Origin: Isohypsibius dastychi
Lineage: Eukaryota > Tardigrada > Eutardigrada > Parachela > Isohypsibiidae
Direction: 5' to 3'
DNA: 15,843 bases
Assembly: GCA_034696485.1 (NCBI GenBank)
Contig: JAQIWT010000721.1
Coordinates: 1-15,843, forward strand
The stretch's first letter is position 1. Each line of letters starts with the position of its first letter. The translations under genes and the position numbers were made by a program. The notes beneath the pieces are model-generated. The model was not told where the DNA came from. It searched no databases and saw only the letters and a list, made by a program, of their open reading frames with translations. This document shows, in pieces, positions 8,067-15,843 of this stretch.

Positions 8067-9668
8067 GAAGGTACAAACAGGTGGGATACAGGAGTGTTAC
8101 GCAATAGCGGGGATCTGTTTTAAATAGAAAATGGCGTTTTGATTTTTTAACGAGGAATATAGGATAGACATTTATTTGCGAGTATGCGAATTTGGTGCCG
8201 GTTCGCGCTTCAAGCTTATGTTTCTGAAGCTGGTGAGATACCAAAGTTTTCTGCGAGCTGCATACCGGTAGCTGTTACAGTTTTCTCGAAAACCGAGCAG
8301 TTTGATGCTGAGCTTTGATCAAACTTCAAAAAGTTCACAATTACTGTGAAAAGGATGATACTGAAAAAAATAAACGAATTATTTCAATTGAATACTTAAG
8401 AGATTCAAGGCAGAGCAGACATGAAACAATTTGCAAATGAGGATAAAACAAATGGAATTTATTGAAATGAAATGTTAGTTCTTGCAAGGGTTTTATTTGT
8501 TAAATAAATTCGCTTACCACTTCATTGACTCTGTAAATCTAAGGAAAAACCTAATGCAGTAATATTTAGCGTGTTATTGAATACAGCTGGCGATTGATTC
8601 CTTTTGCCATTCAGTTTCATGCGACAAAAACAAATTATTTTTTTTCATCTGGGGTAAGCCAAAAACATTCCGTACAGCAGTATCTCTCATAACAACCGAA
8701 ATTGGTTATTTCTTCAACAACAAAATTAATAACATGAGTTGTCCAAGAATCAGATGGTGAAAACCCCAAGGTTCTCCAAATCGTGATGAACGAACGGGCC
8801 TTAAAACGTGCAATTTTTGCACACTTGACCGCATGCCTGCAATTAATACCTGGGAGATCTTGGTGTTTTAATAAGTCGTAATCACGCGACAATCAAGCCT
8901 TGAACTGTCAAGGTACAGTTTTCGTTTGCAAGGAGCGCTACTCTGCGATTGCCAATTAATCCAATTAAAACCTGCTCATGCAGTTCTCGCTAACTCTTCA
9001 ACACTGTACTTGCGCGTGATAACACGTGTAATTTTCAGCATTTTTTTTTAAAAATGAAAGTTAACAACACTTGGTAATATGGTAGCTGGAAAGATTTGGG
9101 CGGCGAAGTCTGTTCGCAGTGCTTTCTGGTTGGTTAAAACTTTACCTTCTTCTGAAAACGAGAAATAAAATACGATAAGTTACTCTTAAGAGAGTTTTGT
9201 GTTGTTTTTGAAAATTCAAGTTAGAACTGAAAGCAAATTATAAATGGTTTCGATGGGTAAATTGCTTTAACGATTGTTTCATGTTCAACTATATATTTCG
9301 GCCTGAATTGCAAGAAAATTCGTATTCCTAATATTTAATTCAAAAAGGGAGCCAAAGGCAGCAAGCTATTGTTTTGATAAAACATTGAAGCAAGATTTAG
9401 AAATAAATGTTGAAGATTTTTTAAAACTTTGTTTCACTCATTGACTCTGGAATGGTTTTTGAGGGCGAAGCTATGCTGAATTTTTTGCAGAACAACAAGA
9501 GTGTTCAACCAACTTGGTCGTGTCTTGTAATTCGCGAAACTTTGCGGTTAGGTGAAGTCAACAAAGGTACAACGCGCAGAAAATCCATCATTATTTTAGC
9601 AATTGAAAGATTGTCGTACGACCAACAAACTAACATCTCAGCAGGATCTATCAAAACAAAATCATAGA

Positions 9669-9902
9669 TCAGACAGCTGTAATTCCACCAGACTCTACGT
9701 AGTTCATACCGTCGGCATCAAAAAATTCAATTACATTAAAACTCTCCGGACAGAAAAAAACGTACAGATTATTAATTAGCCCGGAAATGCGATATATGTT
9801 TGTTTCAGAAATCTGTTTTCTAGCCTCCAGCGCCCACAAAATGCTCTGCTTGTTATTCAAGACAAAATTATAAAGCTCCATTCTTGCTCGTTTTGCGGCC
9901 AT
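9669..9902 (-). CDS. Short unassigned ORF divergent from the FGF-like gene
   Basis: This is a 77-residue ORF starting MAAKRARMELYNFVLN, with a reasonable start context and natural-looking composition (aromatic and acidic residues well mixed, e.g. FFDADGMNYVES). Its start is 181 bases from the FGF-like start codon on the opposite strand, so it could be the first exon of a divergent gene or chance. I do not recognise a family. Confidence 0.2.
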   Translation of the reverse strand: MAAKRARMELYNFVLNNKQSILWALEARKQISETNIYRISGLINNLYVFFCPESFNVIEFFDADGMNYVESGGITAV

Positions 9903-10083
9903 GCATTCAGTGGAATAAATACAGCGTCTGCTTTTATTGAAACACAGAAGGAGAAAGGAAAAGTAAGTCTTAATTGATCCGTAGATGCTTCAATTGAATA
10001 AAGCCATCTCCGTAGCCTTTGAATGACCATCGTCCATTCAAGTTGAATCAAGGCGGAGCCAACCGCGTCTCAACCAATCAAAT

Positions 10084-13000
10084 ATGCCGAGCGTTGCCGG
10101 AAGGCTGGCAGCAGTGTCCCCCAACCGAGCCAGCCAGGCCAGGTAAGTATCAGCGCAACAATTGCAAAACAAAACTCTTGGAAGCTTTCACGTGAAATTC
10201 ATCTCTTTGCAAATTCTGGTTTGCATTTTTCCAAAAGCCATTCAAGCGAGCTCGAGTCGGTCTCATGCAAATTGGCACGCCGATCATCAATTTCAAACCC
10301 GCTCGGCAAAGGTCACGTTTCCGAAACCGATCTCCGCGCATTTTATTACGGATAAAAGCCCCATCCACGTGTAATACCTCGGCTGACATTTCTCATCTTC
10401 GCGGCTACACATTTTCCTCGAAATCACGGAACTCCAGCCGATTTACACATCGGAAGATTTATTCTGATTAATTCTCACCTTTCTACGGTTGTTTCCCATG
10501 TCGAGGGAATCCGACCGATCAATGTCACCTGCAAGCTAATGTTTATAATCCGGTAAGTCTATTAACGCCTAATTTCTTCTTTATAATTCAACTTTAACTT
10601 CAATGGAAATATTTAAAGCTCCAAGCGGGGTTCTCCACTTTTTCCTAACAACTCTCCGCCAACGCAACGCGGCGTGATGTGTTCTACCTCACTTTTCCTT
10701 GTTTTTTATTCCGTTAATTTATTCGAAATTTTGTTTTGGGAAAATCATATAAAAGCTGCCGTAGCAAAATTTATAAATTAATTATTTGTTTTCGGATTTG
10801 AATAATCTGGCGCATCTGGCGGGCGAGACATCTTCTCAAGTGGGTGTTTCGGGGGTAACGTGTGGTAGACGTGCCGGTGGAAGAAGATAAGGTACACAGA
10901 TCAGTAAATGCGTTCATCTAATTTGGATTTACGCCGCCGTAAGCATCCATCATTTTTGAAACAAAAGCGAGAAAGCTCTGCCGAATACCTTTCGCGAAAA
11001 AAAGAGGGAACGTTCGTTGCTGACGATGCTGCCAAAACATAAACTCCAAAAACGGGCAACGACTTTTCTGTTTGTTTTTTTAAGCTTTTAATCTGACGTT
11101 TTCTACCGGGTGGCTACCGGAAAATTAATGGTCGATACTTTAAATCCCTGTGTGTATTATGGATTAAAAGTGATAGCGGCAATCTGAGCCACTTGACATG
11201 GAGTAGGCATGTCAAATATCGACGTTGCGGAAACTCGAGCAGCTTTTAATATTTAGTATTCCGACTCGAAATTTTATGAACAATGTCTATTCACTCAACC
11301 TGACTTCCCTTTTCATCTTCTCTACTCTGTCAAGGGCGAAACGCTGTCCGGTTTTATGATCAAGTATTTTATGGTTTTCGCCGTAATTACCCCCCGAAAA
11401 TTTCATTCAAACCCGCACGAAGCGGCGAAATATTATTCAACCAGATTTTCCCGGCCTCTTGCGCAACTTTCAATGGCGGAATTTCTTAGAATATTAGTAA
11501 ATATTTTTTAAAGGTTAAGTTTACCATTTTAATGTGCGATTGGCGTGGGCTTCCAGCAGAGTTTTTTGTCCTGGAATTTAGAGTCGTCTTTTGTTGACAG
11601 CAATATTCTGAGTAATTGATAAACAGTTACTGTATATTGTTAATTTATTCAAAGAGTAAATCGGCAAAGCGGCGTCAGACATTCATTGATCAGCTTGGTT
11701 AGTTGTGCTCTAAGGGTTTGTTTTTCAGTCTATTATTACCTGTTTGCCACAGCAAAATACTGATCCTCGGCGCCATTGTGCCGGCCATAAAGCAACGTGG
11801 TGTCAAAAAAATTTTGTTTGCTGTTCATTGTCTCGCCCGTTGTATTTCGCGCCGGAGTAATTAAATGCAATTGATGGAAGGTGCGAGCTACTTAATTTTT
11901 GACCAATCATTTGTCATAAATTCAACGAGCCATCGCGCGCTGAAAAAACACGGCGCTTGTCGATAAATAATAATTAGCAAAAATGGTAAAAATCAATTAT
12001 GCTAGTGGCCTTGGTAGCCCTCCCTTAAATGCCTCATCAAAAATCACTTTTTTGTCTTGTCAACATTTTTATGCCTCATTGGCTTTCAGAGTTTTCCACG
12101 GTTAGAAAAACAGGACATTTTCTAATATATTTTTTGACTGTGTTTCTCTGATATTTTTAGCTGCCATAAATCTGATGCGATTTGCACATTTGTCTATTGA
12201 ATTTTGAGGGCATTATGAAATTGACACAATTCATTGCCAAAATCAAGTGCATTTTTTTGCTCACTTGCACAACCTCTTCATCGATGGAAACAATAATGGA
12301 AAAGCACGCATAACCGTTTCTTCCGTCAAATGCTTGTTGTTGTTATTATTCGCGTAAAATTCCCACACCTCAAATACAAAAGATCGACGTGGGTCAGGAT
12401 GGATAGTTCGGGTGAAAACATTAAAGTGACCTGACAAGAGGATGGGGTTTGGAAATATTTGCCGATCAGGCGAATTATTTCCGCTCTTTTGCCCATGATG
12501 AATTCACTGGAATATTGATGGGCAAATCAGGATCTCAAATAAAGGGGGGAGTAGCAGCATATGTCCCGAACCAAAGACCCCCGACAAGTTTTGTGGTCGG
12601 GAAATATGACAAGTAGAAGAAATGAATTGGTCCTCGTGAGGACAAGTTCATCCTCGCGGCCACTGTTGACCTTTTCGCATAAATCCATTAGAAATGCATG
12701 CAACAAGTGGTTTTTTCCTAAACGAGTTTTTCTGAATAAATTTTGATTTCTGTGATAAGGTAAAAAATTGCGGAACAGATTGAGTGGTCAGAAGCGTGAA
12801 ATATTGACCACATGGCTCGGATATGTATCTGGGGAAATTTTGCCCGGATGAACAACTGCGACCACCCAGGGATCACCTGGTGGGGGTTTTTCTTCTTCCG
12901 CTGACCGTGGTGCGGGGTTCAGAACAATACAAATCAAATTTGCGGAGCCGACGATCCACTGAAATGCACACCGCCGACATGACGCCTTATTTTTCGACTT

Positions 13001-13772
13001 TTTCACCATATTTTTCCGATCTGTCATTCAATGGTTTTGCCAAAAATTCTCTTGCCAGACAAATCGCAATTAACCCAGAAAATATTTAGTTTGGAATCTG
13101 GATCACCGTTCACAATATCAAATTAATACACTCATCACTTAACCTAATTTTTCATAAAACTTTTCATTGAATAATCCTTTATAAATTCCATAAACTAAAA
13201 ACAATTTTTTTGGATCACATTTTTCCACTTTTAACCAGTATTTTTTAATTAATTTTAATCTGAACCGAAAGTTTAATAATGTTTTTATTTTTGCAGATAT
13301 CCGTGGATAATTGTCTTCCTTGCTGTCTCGTCACTACTCACCGGCTTTCAAATGGTAAGTGTTTCATAAACAACCTTTGAAAATTCAATTCACATCTTGC
13401 AAATGAAATGTTGGAAATCTTATCATGGATACATCGAATGAAAGGAGAGGAGAAAATGCGCTAAAATGTTTGCAATGTGCCTACAGGTGGAATGCAAACC
13501 TGTCGCCACTTCATTTTCACAATCCGGTATCCTGACCACCGCTTCGCCAAGATTCACAAATCCAGCCAGAACAAGGAGTATAACATCCGCAACAGCAGAG
13601 GACGATTACGACGAAGAAAACAGGATCGAGACGAGACGGAATAAAGAACCAGATCTGACACCGGTCACAATCAGAATTTACAAACTCTACAACCGCTGCA
13701 GCCACGGGAATATTTTCTTCAAAGGAAAACTGAATCAAGTGTATGCTCTCGGAAATGACGACACCTCTTACG
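10084..13772 (+). CDS. FGF-like secreted growth factor, first three exons, 3' end outside window
   Basis: Inferred exons are 10084-10142, 13297-13354 and 13487-13772, joining in frame (phases 2, 0, then 1 at the last donor). The ATG at 10084 follows an in-frame upstream TGA with no ATG between. Residues 1-20 are polar and basic. Residues 22-37 are hydrophobic (IIVFLAVSSLL), consistent with a signal peptide, so the product should be secreted. Residues 43-95 are a Ser/Thr-rich then acidic pro-like region with a dibasic stretch (IETRRNK). Residues 102-134 (RIYKLYNRCSHGN to ALGNDDTSY) match the first strands of the FGF beta-trefoil: R-x-Y-x-L-Y-x-R, a short hairpin, then a Gly-x-D-D-x-x-Y end like FGF8-type ligands. 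The rest of the trefoil must lie beyond the window. FGFs bind receptor tyrosine kinases with heparan sulphate. The gene structure is well supported; the family call is by eye. Confidence 0.6.
10143..13296 (+). other. First intron of the FGF-like gene (3154 nt)
   Basis: The donor is CCAG|GTAAGTATC (strong) and the acceptor is TTTTTGCAG|ATATCC, phase 2. It is about fifty times longer than the small introns of the element genes. No coding exon stands out inside. Its first 250 bases hold a palindromic E-box and octamer-like sites. The remainder is AT-rich with scattered GC-richer patches (about 11930-11960, 12840-12960) that could be regulatory. Confidence 0.6.
10186..10371. promoter_or_regulatory. 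Candidate intronic regulatory cluster beside FGF-like exon 1
   Basis: Within 230 bases of the exon 1 donor lie a perfect 12-bp palindrome TTTCACGTGAAA (10186-10197), an octamer-type ATGCAAAT (10265-10272), a TTTGCAT core near 10222 and a second CACGTG (10366-10371). CACGTG is a bHLH/bHLH-Zip site and ATGCAAAT is a POU site. Function is inferred from clustering only. Confidence 0.3.
13355..13486 (+). other. Second intron of the FGF-like gene (132 nt)
   Basis: The donor is ATG|GTAAGT and the acceptor is GCCTACAG|GTGG, phase 0. It separates the signal-peptide exon from the exon that begins VECKPVATS. Confidence 0.7.
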
Positions 13773-15843
13773 GTAAGAAATTAAAATATGATCAATGCTT
13801 TATGATACGAGAATTTCAACAACAAAAAGTAATGAATTAATTAATAAATTAATTAACAATAAATAGAAATACAATTTTAACAATTAATTTAATTGATGAA
13901 TGTAAACAATTAAGATTTTGGTAAACAGAAAACTAGAAAAAAACGATACATTTATCCAGATCTCGTTATTTCAGGTTATTAATGTTTTTTAAAATTGATA
14001 GTTTTCCTGAAATGAATAAACTATTCTGATAAATTTTATTAATTCCTTGCTGAATTTGGTTTCTCAAAATCCGATATCTTTTCAAGAAAATAATATCCTG
14101 TGAAGGATGAATAAATCTCCAGATGAGGAAAAGATAGGGAGGGGTTGTTTCCTGACTTTTTCGTAAAAGCCGGTGCTAATTTGAGTATAGCTCACCTATT
14201 TCTCACGAATTATTTCCTCAAGAAACCCGGCGACGCGTGATAGGTCTAGTTGTTCTTTTTGTAGCTACTCAAAAAACAATTAGCCATTCATATTGGAGTA
14301 TCTCTTTTGCGGCAAGCACTAAAAACTTGACCATTTTCGCGGTCGCTTTTGTCGAGCCAACACAAAAGCCCGCATAGAGCGAACATAATTTTTGTGTTAA
14401 TGTGGCAAACCGCGGCACAAACATAAAAACAAACCGACCGAGGCACCCTCTGATTATTCATACACACTTGACCCCGCTGAGCTTTTGTCAGGCGGGGAAA
14501 AAAAGTTGGTTTTTACGACAATCGATTTCGCTCATTATTAGTCGCAATTAAAACGGCGAACATTTCGCGCATACCTGAGCTTTCTCTTCCAAGAAGACAA
14601 GAAACTGAGATGAGAATGCGATTATTTTCCGCCTCCTTCGTCGAATGCCTCTTGAGCCTTCATAGACCTCTTCAATATTCCTCGGGACAATATAATCATG
14701 ATCGGCGGAAAGATGGATCAAGATGGCGATAATTGCAATTACTTAAGCGTAGTCTCTTCTAAACACAATGATCCTTATGATAAAATGTGTTTATCCTGCT
14801 TTGTATGCAAATAGATCAGATAACCCATCCAAACATTTAAATGGAATTTATTCAAAATTCTTAATTTTTGAGTTTGTATTTTTGGATATGAGTTCATAAA
14901 ACTATTAATGGAACAAAATATATTGCGAAATGTAATCGAGATATTTATGTGTTCACAATATGCTTCAGTAAGTTTTTTGAAGTTCGGATTAAATAATCTG
15001 TAAATAATAATAAATAATTTTTCAGTTAACATAAACTATTTCTAATTTTGAATCATAAAATTTAGAATGAGGTTTATACATTATGGAGATAATTACCTTA
15101 TGGAGACAGGTATGGCTTTGCGTGGGTGAAAAGGGCAATTGTGTTTGGAGTGTGGTTTAACGCTAGTCGCATATACAAAAGTTTGAGCATGTAATTAGCA
15201 ATGAGCCCAGGCAAAGCCGTTGAAAATAAATGAATTGATTCATAAAGCGAAGAATGAGTGAAGTATTTGCAAAATTATTGTACTATTTGGACACGAAACG
15301 TCAAAGACGTCGACGGGATTCTCTCGCTCACAACGGCTAATTATCAGAACATCTGCATTAAAATGCACTTTAGACTATCCATGGACCACACAATGCTCTA
15401 GTCTACTTCCTAATTAGTCCGGGATAATTAAAAAATTTGCCTCAATTAAACTTCCCGCAGCTTGGTTCCTTGTCAGCATCGACCTCTTGCCACTTCAAGC
15501 TTCTTCAAAATTGACCCCCACGCTTGGTCGTGAGTAATTTCATGCACACCAAGTGTGATTTTATCTTGAGAGCTGTCGAAATTTAAATTAACCATTACCC
15601 ACTCAGTTTCCAGTTGTAATGAAAATTATAGCAGAATAGAACTCGAGTTGCTGTTTATCCGCGTGATCAAAATATTTCCACGGGATTTAATCTAGCATTC
15701 TGCGGGAAAACATTCCGGCGTTTGTTTGAAACACAAAATTACGCGAGTGTTTTTTGCTTATGACGCTTTCTGATGAAATTAAACCTGTCACATTGCGACA
15801 AGCAAAGGTGCCATTACGTCGCGTCAAAAAGCTCGAAGAATTG
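13773..15843 (+). other. Third intron of the FGF-like gene, open to the right edge
   Basis: It starts at TTACG|GTAAGAAA, phase 1, directly after the GNDDTSY segment. No exon continuing an FGF trefoil was found in the next 2.07 kb, so the next exon is probably beyond the window. The first 150 bases are very AT-rich. Confidence 0.5.
13835..13895. repeat. TAATTA/ATTAAT-rich AT stretch
   Basis: A dense run of TAATTA and ATTAAT words lies just inside the third FGF-like intron. It could be a homeodomain-site cluster or simple AT-rich drift. Confidence 0.5.

Larger units (their letters stand above)
7929..10083. other. Intergenic, no convincing gene
   Basis: About 2.15 kb of AT-rich sequence lies between the element genes and the FGF-like gene. 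Open frames are short and lack family-like content, apart from the weak minus-strand ORF listed separately. A TTTATTT-GTT-AAATAAA palindrome near 8494-8510 could act as a poly(A) signal on both strands. A CACGTG box lies at 9023-9028. No tRNA-like cloverleaf or simple-sequence array was seen. Confidence 0.6.

Noticed and set aside
8635-8892. 85-codon minus-strand ORF
   Set aside because: It has no recognisable motif and no supporting splice or promoter context, and such lengths arise by chance.
1-9000. CACTA-type terminal inverted repeats
   Set aside because: Short TAGTG or CACTA words occur, for example near 7920, but the left end of the element is not in the window, so no pair can be tested.
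10150-10389. Overlapping ORFs on both strands just after FGF-like exon 1
   Set aside because: They lie inside the first intron, overlap each other and show no family-like sequence. A regulatory explanation fits better.
12561-13089. Three short ORFs in intron 1
   Set aside because: They are short, overlapping on opposite strands and without motif support.
1-15843. tRNA, rRNA or CRISPR-like features
   Set aside because: No cloverleaf boxes, rRNA-like stretches or regularly spaced repeats were seen by eye.

Overview
The window is eukaryotic and very probably from an invertebrate animal. Coding sequence is split by many tiny spliceosomal introns (most 49-77 nt). No operons or ribosome-binding sites are visible. 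The right side carries the start of a gene whose last visible exon resembles a fibroblast growth factor (FGF), a family of animals and some of their viruses. The compact introns and AT-rich intergenic DNA would suit an arthropod or a similar small-intron lineage; the species cannot be named from sequence alone.

Layout. (1) Bases 1-2918, minus strand: a five-exon gene for an EnSpm/CACTA-like transposase. It appears intact inside the window and runs off the left edge. (2) Bases 2919-3193: a short divergent intergenic segment. (3) Bases 3194-6994, plus strand: a 19-exon gene whose exons join into one clean 824-residue frame. Its middle is an acidic, disordered region built from twelve exons that all have phase-1 boundaries and lengths divisible by three. 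Near the C terminus is a module that looks like a BEN domain. (4) Bases about 7190-7928: open stretches with splice-like borders but conflicting frames, perhaps further or alternative 3' exons of the same gene, with AATAAA at 8061. (5) Bases 7929-10083: no convincing gene, apart from a weak minus-strand ORF at 9669-9902. (6) Bases 10084-13772, plus strand: the first three exons of a secreted FGF-like gene, with a 3.15 kb first intron and a third intron that runs past the window end.

Interpretation. The divergent transposase and BEN-like genes share a small-intron, short-exon style and a 275-bp head-to-head promoter region. They could be the two genes of one autonomous or recently autonomous DNA transposon sitting upstream of a developmental signalling gene. 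Terminal inverted repeats and target-site duplications are not visible, because the left end of the element lies outside the window. Splice junctions were inferred by hand from reading frame, GT/GC-AG dinucleotides and family-like peptide continuity; transcript data would confirm or correct them.
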